Below are positions 25,087 to 34,499 of a DNA stretch of 42,476 bases, piece by piece; position 1 is the stretch's first letter; each line of letters starts with the position of its first letter. A model generated the notes under the pieces. It saw only the letters and a program-made list of their open reading frames with translations, did no database searches and was not told the origin of the DNA. Made by a program: the position numbers and the translations under genes. The DNA comes from CAIWGV01 sp964515175 (GTDB lineage Bacteria; Pseudomonadota; Alphaproteobacteria; UBA7879; UBA5542): NCBI GenBank assembly GCA_964515175.1, contig CAZEUR010000008.1, forward strand, positions 1-42,476, read 5' to 3'.

Positions 25087-26148
25087 TTATCCTGTTTTGA
25101 CAACCCGGCATTTAATGGATTTGCCCTTAATTGAATTGCAAAAGTTCTTGGCATCTTTGGAGGAGTCAAAACGCCCCACTTGAGTAGAGTAAAACTTTTT
25201 GCGTCGGATAATTTTCAGAGATTTTTTATTGGCTTTCTTAAATTGTTCCGCAAATTCCTGCGCCTGTTTACGATTTTTAAAAACACCCGTTTGAATCGCC
25301 CAGTACAACAAAGGGCCTCGACCGCGGCTGCGTTTTCTCAAAGCATGCTCTGCTTCTATAATCTGAGCAAAGGTTGGGACTTGCTTGTCTAAGAGATGAG
25401 TCATCACCACATCTCGACGCATGGGATTTGTTTCCCCCATAACAACTCCCATGATATGCTGGCCTGCAATCTTCCGAGACGCAACGAGATTCCATCCAGC
25501 AACTGGAGTAAACCCTGTTTTTAATCCATCCACCCCATCTACTTTTCCTAAAAGACGGTTGGTATTTCTATATTGCCGCCCTTTGAAAAAAAAGTAAGGT
25601 TTACCAAAAATTCCGTAATATTGAGGAAAATCTCTCAACAAACAACGCCCTAACAGAGCCATATCTCTAGCTGTAGACACATGACGATGATTTGGAAGGC
25701 CTGACGCATTATAAAACACAGTATCTTCCAACCCCAAATCTTGAGCTCTTTGTGTCATCTGCTCTGCAAATGCCTCCTCAGTTCCGCTAATATGCTCTGC
25801 TAAAGCTGCGGATACATCATTGGCGGATTTTAAAGCAATCATATGTATCGCATCTCGAATACTAAGGGTAGACCCTGGTCGCAAATACATTTTTATGGGA
25901 GGCATACGCGATGCACGTTTAGAAATTTTAAAGGTATCCTCCAAAGATAACTCTTTGTTTTGAAGTTTTTCAAAAATAAGATAAAGGGTCATCATTTTTG
26001 TAAGAGATGCCGGGAAGCGCACTTGCCTCGCATTCTCAGACAGAATTTCTTCCCCTGTTACCGCATCTACTAAAAGAAGAGATGGGCGACTCCATGAAGG
26101 CCCACAAAGGGACAAGGTCAGAAAAAAAACAAAAAAAATCTTGTGCAT
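25087..26148 (-). CDS. D-alanyl-D-alanine carboxypeptidase (PBP5/6 type) with SPOR domain
   Basis: Periplasmic serine peptidase that trims the terminal D-Ala of peptidoglycan pentapeptides; 353 residues. A signal peptide covers about residues 1-20. The catalytic triad motifs are SLTK (48-51), SAN (108-110) and KTG (210-212). In place of the usual membrane-anchoring PBP5 C-terminal domain, the tail (about 278-353; YWAIQTGVFKNRKQAQEF ... FYSTQVGRFDSSKDAKNF) is a SPOR domain, which binds denuded glycan and targets proteins to the division site. This fusion is common in alphaproteobacteria. It implies the organism still makes some peptidoglycan. Confidence 0.93.
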   Translation of the reverse strand: MHKIFFVFFLTLSLCGPSWSRPSLLLVDAVTGEEILSENARQVRFPASLTKMMTLYLIFEKLQNKELSLEDTFKISKRASRMPPIKMYLRPGSTLSIRDAIHMIALKSANDVSAALAEHISGTEEAFAEQMTQRAQDLGLEDTVFYNASGLPNHRHVSTARDMALLGRCLLRDFPQYYGIFGKPYFFFKGRQYRNTNRLLGKVDGVDGLKTGFTPVAGWNLVASRKIAGQHIMGVVMGETNPMRRDVVMTHLLDKQVPTFAQIIEAEHALRKRSRGRGPLLYWAIQTGVFKNRKQAQEFAEQFKKANKKSLKIIRRKKFYSTQVGRFDSSKDAKNFCNSIKGKSIKCRVVKTG

Positions 26149-26332
26149 GCCTTTATAAAATTCAATTATCTATCTTTAGATATTACAGATGATTTACTCT
26201 ACCTATGCAAGATGTTTTAGGTATAAATTCATTAAAAACTACTTTTTTACTCAAAAAAACAAATATGTATGATTTTCTTGTACATGAAGAAAATTTATGC
26301 AAATAATAAAAGTAACAACAGGGGAAAATAAC

Positions 26333-26641
26333 ATGGCAAAATCAAAAACTCAACCAAATGACAATGCCCAATCAAAGATAAAACAGGATGTCCCATCACC
26401 CTACAAGGTGATCATATTAAACGACAATAATACACCTGTGGCTTTTGTCGTAGAGGTGCTAACAACTCTTTTTTATAAATCCCGAGAAGAAGCTGTAAAA
26501 ATTAGCTTCGAAGTTCACGAACAAGGAGAGGGAATCTGTGGGTTATACTCTCTAGAAATTGCAGAAACAAAAGCAGCAGAAGCGGTTGAGTGGGCACGCC
26601 GCGAACAATATCCCCTTCAATGTAGATTAGAAAAGGCATAA
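26333..26641 (+). CDS. clpS: ATP-dependent Clp protease adaptor ClpS
   Basis: Delivers N-degron substrates to ClpAP; 102 residues from the ATG at 26333, which has AGGGGA at a good distance. An in-frame ATG at 26297 would add a poorly conserved 12-residue extension. Family motifs: YKVIILNDNNTPVAFVVEVL (start of the folded domain), the HEQGEGICGLYSLEIAETKA strand-helix that contacts the ClpA N-domain, and the C-terminal REQYPLQC segment. An unstructured ~30-residue N-terminal extension, needed in known ClpS for substrate handover, is present. clpA begins two bases after the stop. Confidence 0.95.
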   Translation: MAKSKTQPNDNAQSKIKQDVPSPYKVIILNDNNTPVAFVVEVLTTLFYKSREEAVKISFEVHEQGEGICGLYSLEIAETKAAEAVEWARREQYPLQCRLEKA

Positions 26642-26643
26642 AC

Positions 26644-28986
26644 ATGATTTCCAAAAAATTAGAAGAAAGTTTGCAGCGCGCCATTTCTTTGGCAAAGACC
26701 TATAAGCATGAGTACACAACGCTAGATCACTTGGTTGTTGCTCTTATAGAAGATGAGGAAATTTCGGCCTTTTTACGGCAATCAAAAGTTAAAGTAGAAA
26801 CTCTTAAGAAAGATCTTCTAAGCCATCTTCAAAGAGAAAACATCTCTGTACCTGACGCAATGCAGGTAGAAACAAGGATTACTATTGGATTCCAAAGGGT
26901 CTTGCAGAGAGCCTCCATTCAGGTTCAATCAGCCCAACAAAAAGAAATCACAGGGGCCCATTTGTTGGTCGCCTTGTTTGCGGAAGATGATTGTTATGCG
27001 TCTTATATATTAGAGCAGCATAATTTAAGTCGTGATAGCCTTACGAATTATGTAAATATCCACGCCCGTAAAGAAGAAAAAGCAAAAAGCGAGAGAAAGC
27101 CTCAACAACCATCTTCTGAAAGAGAATTCAGAGAAGAGGGGGAACGTCCCGAAACTGACTCCATTATTGAAAAGTATTGCGTGAACCTCAATGAAAAAGC
27201 GTTAAATCATCAAATAGAGCCCGTCGTGGGGCGTGATGCGGAGATTAATAGAATCATTCATATCCTTTGTCGACGCACAAAAAACAATGCGCTGTTGCTT
27301 GGAGATGCGGGAGTTGGAAAAACGGCTCTTATTGAAGGGCTTGCCTATAAGCTTGCCTTTGAAGAGATGCCTCAAGCACTTCAAGGAGCTCAGGTCTTTT
27401 CCTTAGACATGGGAGGACTGGTGGCAGGAACTCGTTTTCGTGGCGACTTTGAGGAACGATTTAAAGGAATCTTAAAAGCCTTAGAAGAAACCAATGGAAA
27501 AGCTATCCTCTTTATTGATGAGGCTCATATCATGGTGGGGACAGGGTCCGTTCAAGGAGGGTCAATGGATACCTCAAATATGTTAAAACCAGCTCTTATT
27601 CAAAGCAAGATTCGCTGTATTGCAGCAACCACTTTTAAAGAGTTCAAAACGCACTTGGAGAAAGATTCAGGATTGCTTCGACGGTTTCAAAAGGTAGAAA
27701 TTAAAGAACCAAGCCCTGATGAGAGTATTTCGATCTTAGAAGGACTTAGGAAAAATCTAGAAGACTACCATCAGATAAAGTACCAGGAAGGGACTTTAAA
27801 AACTGCCGTTGATCTTTCAGTGCGTCATTTGATGGATCGAAAATTGCCTGACAAGGCAATCGATGTATTGGATGAGGCGGGCGCCAAGAAAAGCTTAGAG
27901 AACACAACAGGAGAAGAAGCGGAAGTCACTGTTAAAGACATTGAGGATACCGTTGCACGCATGGCCTCCATTCCTGCAAAACAGGTTTCTTCCGACGATA
28001 AAAAAACCCTCAAACTTCTCGAAAAAACTTTGAAGCAAAGTGTTTTCGGCCAAGATCAAGCTGTGAAAGCATTAGTCCATTCCATTAAGCTTTCTCGCTC
28101 TGGTCTTAGAAATCCAGAAAAACCAGTGGGGTGTTACTTGTTCTCAGGCCCCACAGGGGTTGGAAAAACTGAAATTGCTCGTCAGCTTAGCTCTTCCATG
28201 GGAATGCCGCTCATTCGATTTGATATGTCTGAATATATGGAAAAGCATAGCGTATCCAAACTCATTGGAGCCCCTCCAGGATATGTGGGCTTTGAGCAAG
28301 GGGGTGCTTTGACCGATGCCGTCAGCAAAACACCCCATGCCATTATTCTTCTTGATGAAATTGAGAAGGCGCATCCAGATATCTACAACGTTTTACTACA
28401 GCTGATGGATTATGGGATTGTGACGGATCATCATGGAATTTCTGTAAGCTTCCGCAACATCATCCTCATTATGACCACGAATGCAGGGGCCACGGAGATG
28501 GCAAAGCATGGGCTAGGCTTTGGTCATGAGCAGAGAGAAGGGGAGGATCAAGATGCTATTAACAAAGCATTTTCTCCAGAATTCCGAAATCGATTGGATG
28601 CCATCATTGCCTTTGGATCCCTCACAGAAGAAACCATGACGAGAATTGTTGATAAATTTTTGGGCGAACTTGAAGCTCAGTTAAAAGACCGTCATATCCG
28701 CTTAAAAGCAACAGTGGACGCAAAGAAATGGCTTTTGAAGCATGGATTTGACCCCCTCTATGGCGCCCGTCCTTTAGGCCGAACCATTGATGAGTATGTC
28801 AAAAAACCATTAGCGGATCAGATCCTCTTTGGCAAACTGCAGAAAGGTGGCGTTGTCAGCATAGATGCTAAAAAAGAAGAGTTATCTTTGAAGTACCTAA
28901 AAGGAAAAGGAACGAAAGAAACGCTCGAAGATTTGTCGTCTGAATCGGAAGATTTAGCCCTGTCATCGGAAATTTCTCTTGAATAG
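26644..28986 (+). CDS. clpA: ATP-dependent Clp protease ATP-binding subunit ClpA
   Basis: AAA+ unfoldase feeding substrates to ClpP; 780 residues, normal. Order: N-terminal Clp repeat domain (1-145) that docks ClpS, a charged linker, then D1 with Walker A GDAGVGKTA at about 220 and Walker B ILFIDEAHIMVG, and D2 with GPTGVGKTE at about 502, Walker B IILLDEIEKAHPD and the pore loop GAPPGYVGFE. A short acidic tail (LSSESEDLALSSEISLE) ends it. clpP is not in the window. It is coupled to clpS and followed 17 bases later by a secreted-protein gene that may be co-transcribed. Confidence 0.97.
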   Translation: MISKKLEESLQRAISLAKTYKHEYTTLDHLVVALIEDEEISAFLRQSKVKVETLKKDLLSHLQRENISVPDAMQVETRITIGFQRVLQRASIQVQSAQQKEITGAHLLVALFAEDDCYASYILEQHNLSRDSLTNYVNIHARKEEKAKSERKPQQPSSEREFREEGERPETDSIIEKYCVNLNEKALNHQIEPVVGRDAEINRIIHILCRRTKNNALLLGDAGVGKTALIEGLAYKLAFEEMPQALQGAQVFSLDMGGLVAGTRFRGDFEERFKGILKALEETNGKAILFIDEAHIMVGTGSVQGGSMDTSNMLKPALIQSKIRCIAATTFKEFKTHLEKDSGLLRRFQKVEIKEPSPDESISILEGLRKNLEDYHQIKYQEGTLKTAVDLSVRHLMDRKLPDKAIDVLDEAGAKKSLENTTGEEAEVTVKDIEDTVARMASIPAKQVSSDDKKTLKLLEKTLKQSVFGQDQAVKALVHSIKLSRSGLRNPEKPVGCYLFSGPTGVGKTEIARQLSSSMGMPLIRFDMSEYMEKHSVSKLIGAPPGYVGFEQGGALTDAVSKTPHAIILLDEIEKAHPDIYNVLLQLMDYGIVTDHHGISVSFRNIILIMTTNAGATEMAKHGLGFGHEQREGEDQDAINKAFSPEFRNRLDAIIAFGSLTEETMTRIVDKFLGELEAQLKDRHIRLKATVDAKKWLLKHGFDPLYGARPLGRTIDEYVKKPLADQILFGKLQKGGVVSIDAKKEELSLKYLKGKGTKETLEDLSSESEDLALSSEISLE

Positions 28987-29003
28987 GGAGAAGGGGAGTT
29001 GGT

Positions 29004-29666
29004 ATGGGAAAAGGCTGGATTGTCATAATATCGCTCTTGATGTGCCATTTTGACGTTACCGCTATTTCCCCCAAAGAGGCTCAAATTAGTATCTCTATAA
29101 GGAAGCTCGATAATCTTATAAAGAAATACAAATCTATCAATACATTTGATAAGAACCTTTATGCAAAAAGAGTGCGAGCTTTGAAGAAAATTTCTCAAGA
29201 AGCAAAACATCTTTATGAAGTGACGGGAGATACAAAGTTTGCAGATATTCATGAGGCTTACACCAATGAGGCATATGATTTAATTAAGGGTTTTTATAGC
29301 GAAAAAGATAATGCGCCAGCAGAAGCAAAGTTCAGAGGACGCTCCAAACGAATCTTCAAACCTTGGCAATCATCATCGCAAGGGACGAAAGTTGTCTCCC
29401 TCACGCCTTTCGGGCAGACCCTTTCTCATAATAAAGAAAATTTTTCCCGTCTTCCGGAGATTGTCAATCAAGCGGATCTTTCTTCCTTAATGGCCGATAA
29501 GACCATGGCAAATCTTCATAGGATGACTCCTTTAGATCAAAATTTTCAAGATTTTAGAGGAAGCTCTTTAAGTTTCTCTCCGCCTACCAGAGATATGGAG
29601 GCACCCTATGTGCCCCAGGCTCCCAAAAGACTAGCTCAGCAGCAAAAACGTGACGCCATGGAGTGA
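29004..29666 (+). CDS. Secreted protein of unknown function
   Basis: 220 residues, family not recognised. A hydrophobic N-terminus (WIVIISLLMCHFDVTA) reads as a signal peptide of about 20 residues. Next comes a Lys-rich helical region (about 22-90; SIRKLDNLIKKYKS, VRALKKISQEAKHLYEV, IHEAYTNEAYDLIKG) with the look of a small helical bundle. The rest (about 100-220) is Ser/Pro/Gln-rich and probably unfolded. The ATG is preceded by AGGGGAG and lies 17 bases after the clpA stop. The 3' end abuts the tRNA-Glu gene on the opposite strand. Confidence 0.6.
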   Translation: MGKGWIVIISLLMCHFDVTAISPKEAQISISIRKLDNLIKKYKSINTFDKNLYAKRVRALKKISQEAKHLYEVTGDTKFADIHEAYTNEAYDLIKGFYSEKDNAPAEAKFRGRSKRIFKPWQSSSQGTKVVSLTPFGQTLSHNKENFSRLPEIVNQADLSSLMADKTMANLHRMTPLDQNFQDFRGSSLSFSPPTRDMEAPYVPQAPKRLAQQQKRDAME

Positions 29667-29667
29667 A

Positions 29668-29743
29668 TGGCGTCCCCAACGGGATTCGAACCCGTGTTGC
29701 CGCCTTGAAAGGGCGATGTCCTAGGCCTCTAGACGATGGGGAC
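29668..29743 (-). tRNA. tRNA-Glu (TTC anticodon)
   Basis: 76-base cloverleaf: acceptor GTCCCCA with TGGGGAC, D-arm CGTCTAGAGGCCTAGGACA, anticodon loop CTTTCAA (TTC), TTCGAAT T-loop, encoded CCA. It lies on the minus strand, past the helicase terminator, and its CCA end is one base from the stop of the 29004-29666 gene. Confidence 0.97.
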
Positions 29744-29762
29744 TTGCTTTTGAAAGTAAAGA

Positions 29763-29784
29763 CTCTTGATCATAAAATCAAGAG
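29763..29784 (-). terminator. Terminator after the DEAD-box helicase
   Basis: CTCTTGAT and ATCAAGAG form an eight-base-pair stem with a six-base loop, followed on the minus strand by TCTTTACTTT. It lies between the helicase stop and tRNA-Glu. Confidence 0.6.
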
Positions 29785-29796
29785 GTTTTCCACGAT

Positions 29797-31113
29797 TTAC
29801 TTCAGAAAACTTGGATAATCTGCTCCAAAATTGGGGCCCTTCTTCCGAGGAGGGCGCGTATTTCGAGAAGGCCCTTGATTATAAGGGGATTTCTTTTCGT
29901 GAAACTTATTCTGAGGTTTCCCCTGGGTCATGGATTTAGGCTTTTCTGGAAGAGGTGGAAGTGACGAAGAGAACTGCATGTTTTTTACAGCAATGGATTT
30001 CCCAATTAATCTCTCAACGGCCTTTAGCCCTTTTTGCTCTTTTTGCGTAACAAACGTAAAGGCAAGCCCTTTGGCGCCTGCGCGACCCGTACGACCAATC
30101 CGGTGCACATAGTCTTCTGCAGAGGTTGGAACATCAAAGTTAATAACACAAGGAAGCCCAGAAATATCCAAACCTCTTGCCGCCACATCGCTGGCAACCA
30201 GAAATGTTACTTCACCACTCTTAATTTTTGCAATAGCGCGGTTGCGTTTTCCTTGTGTCAAATCTCCATGCAGAGTTTCTGTGGCAAAGCCATTGCTGCG
30301 CATGGTTTTATAAAGATTATCTACATCTCTTTTTTTATTGCAGAAAATAATAGCTGAGCTAATTCCATTGTCTTTAATAAGAGCCTGACAAAATCCTCCC
30401 TTTTTACGGAATTGGTCCGCAGAAGATCCCTTGTCCAGGTCAATGGGAATGACAAATTGTTCTATATTTGCTGATTCAGAGGCAGATCTTTTAATAACAA
30501 CCTCTTTTGGCGACATAAGAAACTCATTTGCAAGCCTGCGAATTTCTGGAGCAATGGTGGCAGACAATAATAGAGTTTGCTTCATAGGAGGCAAAACGGA
30601 CATGATGCGTTTAATATCAGGCATGAATCCCATGTCCATCATCCGGTCTGCTTCATCGAGCACCAGCATGCGAATATCCGTCAAAAGAATTTTACCACTT
30701 CCATAAAGGTCCAAGAATCGTCCCGGAGTCACAATTAAAACATCAACTCCACGATTAAGGATACGTTCTTGATTGGCGATGGATTCCCCTCCAATAAGAA
30801 GAGCCACATTCAATTTATGGTTCTTTGTATATTTTGCAAAGTTATCCGCAACCTGATGGGCAAGTTCCCGTGTGGGCTCTAGAATTAAAGACCGAGGCAC
30901 ACGTGCTTTGGTGCGACCTTCTGACAGCATGTCAATCATGGGAAGTGCGAAAGCAGCCGTTTTTCCTGTTCCCGTAGGGGCGCAAGCCAAAATATCAGAG
31001 CCTCTTAAAATAAGAGGAATGACCTGTTCTTGGATGGGAGTAGGGGTAGTGTATCCTTTTTCGGACAGCGTATTACTTAGTTCTGGACTGAGTCCTAATT
31101 CTTGAAATGTCAT
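29797..31113 (-). CDS. DEAD-box ATP-dependent RNA helicase, RhlE-like
   Basis: RNA-unwinding ATPase of the RhlE/SrmB group, involved in RNA decay, ribosome assembly or cold response in relatives; 438 residues. Motifs in order: Q motif (TTPTPIQEQVIPLIL), Walker A APTGTGKTAAF, PTRELAHQ, TPGRFLDL, VLDEADRM (DEAD), SAT, then the second RecA domain with ASDVAARGLDI and HRIGRTGRAG. The C-terminal ~60 residues are basic and low-complexity (KPKSMTQGKPQNKFHEKK ...), as in RNA-binding tails of RhlE proteins. It is followed by a terminator and is probably monocistronic. The exact subfamily is less certain than the fold. Confidence 0.93.
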   Translation of the reverse strand: MTFQELGLSPELSNTLSEKGYTTPTPIQEQVIPLILRGSDILACAPTGTGKTAAFALPMIDMLSEGRTKARVPRSLILEPTRELAHQVADNFAKYTKNHKLNVALLIGGESIANQERILNRGVDVLIVTPGRFLDLYGSGKILLTDIRMLVLDEADRMMDMGFMPDIKRIMSVLPPMKQTLLLSATIAPEIRRLANEFLMSPKEVVIKRSASESANIEQFVIPIDLDKGSSADQFRKKGGFCQALIKDNGISSAIIFCNKKRDVDNLYKTMRSNGFATETLHGDLTQGKRNRAIAKIKSGEVTFLVASDVAARGLDISGLPCVINFDVPTSAEDYVHRIGRTGRAGAKGLAFTFVTQKEQKGLKAVERLIGKSIAVKNMQFSSSLPPLPEKPKSMTQGKPQNKFHEKKSPYNQGPSRNTRPPRKKGPNFGADYPSFLK

Positions 31114-31219
31114 TTTTCTTTACTCTTTATTTGGGCGAATTCCCTACGCACATGCATATAATAGTTATATATAGGGATCTCTAAATAAATTTCAAGAGAC
31201 TGTCTCATCCCTGAGAAGA

Positions 31220-31387
31220 CTACTTAGACTTTGTTTCCTTAAACAAAACGTGTTTGCGAACACGGGGATCATACTTCTTGAGTTCTATCTTTTCTGTCTG
31301 CCCACGAGGATTTTTCTTCTTCATATAGAAAAAGCCTGTATCTGCAGTGCTCTCAAGCTTGATTAAAATAGTTTTCGCTTTTGCCAT
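31220..31387 (-). CDS. rpmG: 50S ribosomal protein L33
   Basis: 55-residue ribosomal protein of the large subunit (MAKAKTILIKLESTADTGF ...). The ATG at 31387 gives the standard length and the family start MAK; an upstream in-frame start at 31483 would run through the promoter. There is no cysteine, so this is the zinc-free form. It is transcribed from the promoter at 31421-31450, divergent from tRNA-Lys. Confidence 0.96.
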   Translation of the reverse strand: MAKAKTILIKLESTADTGFFYMKKKNPRGQTEKIELKKYDPRVRKHVLFKETKSK

Positions 31388-31420
31388 GATTCTTACTATA
31401 TATATAATTAACTTGAAGAG

Positions 31421-31450
31421 TGTATAGCATGGAGATATCTTCCCTGTCAA
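31421..31450 (-). promoter_or_regulatory. Promoter of rpmG
   Basis: Minus strand: TTGACA (31445-31450), 18 bases, TATACA (31421-31426). It is back to back with the tRNA-Lys promoter, with 12 bases between the two -35 elements. Confidence 0.75.
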
Positions 31451-31462
31451 TGATTTAAATGA

Positions 31463-31491
31463 TTGACCATTAGGGCCTTGCACATTATAGT
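31463..31491 (+). promoter_or_regulatory. Promoter of tRNA-Lys
   Basis: TTGACC (31463-31468), 17 bases, TATAGT (31486-31491), 12 bases before the mature tRNA 5' end. Confidence 0.75.
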
Positions 31492-31503
31492 GACACTCGT
31501 TTG

Positions 31504-31579
31504 GGGCACGTAGCTCAGTCGGTAGAGCATCTGACTTTTAATCAGGTGGTCACAGGTTCGAATCCTGTCGTGCCCACCA
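31504..31579 (+). tRNA. tRNA-Lys (TTT anticodon)
   Basis: 76-base cloverleaf: acceptor GGGCACG/CGTGCCC, D-arm TAGCTCAGTCGGTAGAGCA, anticodon loop CTTTTAA (TTT) on stem TCTGA/TCAGG, TTCGAAT T-loop, encoded CCA. Confidence 0.98.
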
Positions 31580-31973
31580 CTTCCCTTAAGGGTTCAGAGA
31601 AATTTTAAAAACCATCTAAGCTGTCTAGGTAGCGCATAGGCAGCAGCGCAAAACGGTTTATAGTCTCTTTGTCTTTGAACAAAGCATCTCTCTTCGATCT
31701 TACCGAAGATAATTATTTTACCTTAATCATCTTCTCGAACACCCTAAAACCCGCATGGGTATTGCTTTTATCTTCCCGAAGACAACTCACAAACAGTATC
31801 TGAAAATCTCATTTAGGCTCTAATAAAATAAATGATAGGAAAGATAAATAGGCCCCCTGTCTCACTACTTTACTTTCCATAATGTGACTTCTTTACTTTT
31901 CTTTAAGGCTTATCTGGCACTAGCCCCCCATAAAAAGATTCAAGCAAAAACTTAAGTATGCTAGAGTTAAAGT
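31580..31973. other. 394-base intergenic stretch without a gene
   Basis: No supported coding frame. It holds a CCCTTAAGGG palindrome just after the tRNA, a six-base-pair hairpin (TCTTCG 31691-31696 with CGAAGA 31704-31709) followed by an AT-rich tract that might end the tRNA transcript, and TATGCT (31957-31962) as a plausible -10 for the ABC exporter, 11 bases before its ATG. Otherwise I see nothing. Confidence 0.5.
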
Positions 31974-33740
31974 ATGACAAAAGCGACGAACCCCTTACCA
32001 AAAACTTTGTGGGCCTTTTTCTGGCACGTCATAAGGCCTTACAAATACGCTATGTTTGCCCTGTTGGGACTTGGATCTCTTTGGGCTCTTGAAACATCCC
32101 TCACACCTTATGTTATGAAAGAAATCATTGATCGTATTTCCCTTTATAAAGGTGATTTTAATGGAGCCTTTCGATTGTTGGCCCCCTTCGTCTTTTGGTA
32201 TGTGGGGCTCACTGTAATGAATGCCTGCAGCTTCCGCCTCAGAGAATGGGTTATCCTCAAGACAATTCCAGCAATCCAAAAGGATATTTGGGCTACCTTC
32301 TTTGATTATTTACTCGATCACTCCCACCGCTTCTTTCAAAAAAACTACTCTGGAACGCTTGCGAATAAAATTGCGGACATGACTCGGGGTGTAGATGATT
32401 TTTTGAAAAACATTGCAGAGCTTTTTATTACGCAAATTATGGCACTTCTCATTGCCTGCGTTGCCATGTATACGGTAAACCCTTGGTTTGCGATCGCATT
32501 ATTCAGCTGGGCTGTTGTATTTTTGATCTTTTCTCTTTGGAGTTCAAAGCATGCTCATCATCTGGCGCATCTTTATTCGGAAGATTTTAGCCTTCTCGTG
32601 GGAAAAACACTCGACAGCATTAATAACGTGATCAATGTACGGATGTTTTCACGAAAAAATCATGAGACGAGAAATATTCAGCAGCAACTTTCTATAAATG
32701 TTAAAAAAGATCAAACTCTTCAAAAATATTTGTTGAAAGTCCGGGCTTTTCAAGATCTTACTTTAATTATTTTGATCACGATCATGCTTAATCTTTTGAT
32801 CTACTACTATACCCAAGGCACGGTCACTATAGGGGATTTCGCGTTTATTCTGACTTTATCTATTTCAATTTTTAATGGCATTTGGTATTTAGCCGCAGAA
32901 CTTGTAAAAATGCCTGAGATCATGGGGCGCTGCTCACAGGCTCTTTCTATTCTTTCAACGCTTCATGAAGTGAACGATAAAGAAGATGCGAAACCTCTCA
33001 TTGTTAAACGAGGGAAAATTGAATTCCAAAACGTCACTTTTCATTATGTGCGAAACAGCAACATTTTTAAGAATGTTTCCCTGACTCTGGATGCCGGCAA
33101 AAAAATAGGACTTGTTGGATTTTCGGGAAGTGGAAAAACAACTTTTTCTAATTTAATTCTTAGATACTTCGATGTGCATGGTGGTCATATTCTCATCGAT
33201 GGGCAGGATATTTCCCATGTAACGCAAAGGTCTTTACGGCAGGCTATTTCCCTAATCCCTCAGGACATTTGTTTATTCCACAGAAGTATTATGGAAAATA
33301 TACGATATGCTAAATTGGATGCCACCGATGCAGAAGTTATTGAAGCTGCCAAACGCGCCGGCGCCCACGATTTCATTATGCGGCTAGAACATGGATACGA
33401 TACAACGGCGGAAGAGCGCGGGAGCAAACTGTCAGGCGGGCAGCGTCAACGGATTGCCATTGCACGTGCCATTCTGAAAGATGCCCCCATTTTGATTCTG
33501 GACGAGGCCACATCTGCCCTGGACTCGGTGACTGAAAAAGCAATACAAAAGAGTTTAGATCGCCTGATGAAGGGAAAAACCACCATCGTCATCGCTCACC
33601 GCCTCTCAACGCTGGCACACATGGACCGAATTTTAGTGTTCAAGGATGGCGCTATCGTGGAAGATGGAACTCATAAAGAACTTCTTAAAGAGAAAGGCTA
33701 CTATGCCCATTTCTGGGATGTTCAGTCCAACCCTGATTAA
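31974..33740 (+). CDS. ABC transporter, fused permease and ATPase (exporter type)
   Basis: Half-transporter of the MsbA/multidrug B-family that would act as a homodimer in the inner membrane; 588 residues. The transmembrane domain covers about 1-320 with six helices. The nucleotide-binding domain covers about 340-588: Walker A GFSGSGKTT (382-390), Q-loop SLIPQDI, signature LSGGQRQR near 486, Walker B ILILDEATSALD, switch IAHRLST. The substrate cannot be read from sequence; lipid, peptide or drug are all possible. There is no Shine-Dalgarno at the ATG and a TATGCT lies 11 bases upstream, so the message may be leaderless. Monocistronic. Confidence 0.92.
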   Translation: MTKATNPLPKTLWAFFWHVIRPYKYAMFALLGLGSLWALETSLTPYVMKEIIDRISLYKGDFNGAFRLLAPFVFWYVGLTVMNACSFRLREWVILKTIPAIQKDIWATFFDYLLDHSHRFFQKNYSGTLANKIADMTRGVDDFLKNIAELFITQIMALLIACVAMYTVNPWFAIALFSWAVVFLIFSLWSSKHAHHLAHLYSEDFSLLVGKTLDSINNVINVRMFSRKNHETRNIQQQLSINVKKDQTLQKYLLKVRAFQDLTLIILITIMLNLLIYYYTQGTVTIGDFAFILTLSISIFNGIWYLAAELVKMPEIMGRCSQALSILSTLHEVNDKEDAKPLIVKRGKIEFQNVTFHYVRNSNIFKNVSLTLDAGKKIGLVGFSGSGKTTFSNLILRYFDVHGGHILIDGQDISHVTQRSLRQAISLIPQDICLFHRSIMENIRYAKLDATDAEVIEAAKRAGAHDFIMRLEHGYDTTAEERGSKLSGGQRQRIAIARAILKDAPILILDEATSALDSVTEKAIQKSLDRLMKGKTTIVIAHRLSTLAHMDRILVFKDGAIVEDGTHKELLKEKGYYAHFWDVQSNPD

Positions 33741-33791
33741 TTATTTAGGGTTTTAGCTGGACAATATCTTTTCTTATACTGGAGAAACACT

Positions 33792-33878
33792 ATGACCCCG
33801 ACTATCCTTTCTATTATGATCGTTGCTAAAGCTCGTAGACTCGCAAGATCCTCTCCTCCTATGGATGAATTGGATTAG
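33792..33878 (+). CDS. Possible 28-residue ORF or gene remnant
   Basis: ATG at 33792 with GGAG seven bases upstream opens 28 codons (MTPTILSIMIVAKARRLARS ...) to TAG at 33876. TATACT at 33775-33780 could be a -10. It ends ten bases before the convergent nuoJ stop and may be the start of a gene cut off when nuoJ-nuoI arrived here. No family recognised; it could be chance. Confidence 0.2.
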   Translation: MTPTILSIMIVAKARRLARSSPPMDELD

Positions 33879-33887
33879 ATCTATCCA

Positions 33888-34499
33888 TCATTTCTGTTCC
33901 CCTTCTAAGCCCTTGACCGTCTCCCTCAACTCAATCTCAGATGGTGCTCGTATCTGGTCTCGGAAGTTCAGACGCACGGCTTTGGATTTTTGCTTCCCGA
34001 TCAGGGTAGTGCTGCCCACAATAACCGTCAGCAGAATAAGTCCTACAATAGGAACGGCAACGGCATAATTGCTATAAAGAAGCGCCCCCAATCTTTTCAT
34101 GCGCTCAGGCTCACCCGTGGGTTGAAAAAGAGCAGAATGCCAGACAAAGGGTTGGACTTTAACGGTTAAGAGAAAAATGAGTTCTGCGACTAATAAACTC
34201 GCAACCCCCATACATATTCCCTTATAGATTCGGGTGGGTTTTAAGGGTTGCATGGAAGGTACAATCATAAACAGTGCAAAAAGCATTAAGAGGAATGCAG
34301 CTCCTCCATAGACAATTAAAAACAGAAAGCCTAGAAGTTCTGCCTCAATCATCATGAATAGAAATGCCACCGAAATAAAAACCATTAGCAATGAAATGGC
34401 GGCATAAACAGCATTTTTGCTAAAAATAACAACACAGACAGCAGAAACAAGCCCTAAGGCTAATTTATAAAAAACCAAGTCTAGAAAAGTAATATCCAT
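33888..34499 (-). CDS. nuoJ: NADH-quinone oxidoreductase subunit J
   Basis: Membrane-arm subunit of complex I; 203 residues with five helices. The conserved pi-bulge helix is recognisable (EAELLGFLFLIVYGGAAFLL, compare AEFLAMILVVVYVGAVAVLF in relatives) with its tyrosine kept. It overlaps nuoI by one base (TGATG), so the pair is coupled. It lies about 18 kb from nuoK and on the opposite strand, where alphaproteobacteria normally run nuoI-J-K-L without a break. It faces the ABC exporter. Confidence 0.93.
   Translation of the reverse strand: MDITFLDLVFYKLALGLVSAVCVVIFSKNAVYAAISLLMVFISVAFLFMMIEAELLGFLFLIVYGGAAFLLMLFALFMIVPSMQPLKPTRIYKGICMGVASLLVAELIFLLTVKVQPFVWHSALFQPTGEPERMKRLGALLYSNYAVAVPIVGLILLTVIVGSTTLIGKQKSKAVRLNFRDQIRAPSEIELRETVKGLEGEQK

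Noticed and set aside
31608..31640. A CTAAGCTG-containing stretch faintly like the type I-F CRISPR repeat
   Set aside because: Single occurrence, imperfect match, no second copy at spacer distance and no cas genes.
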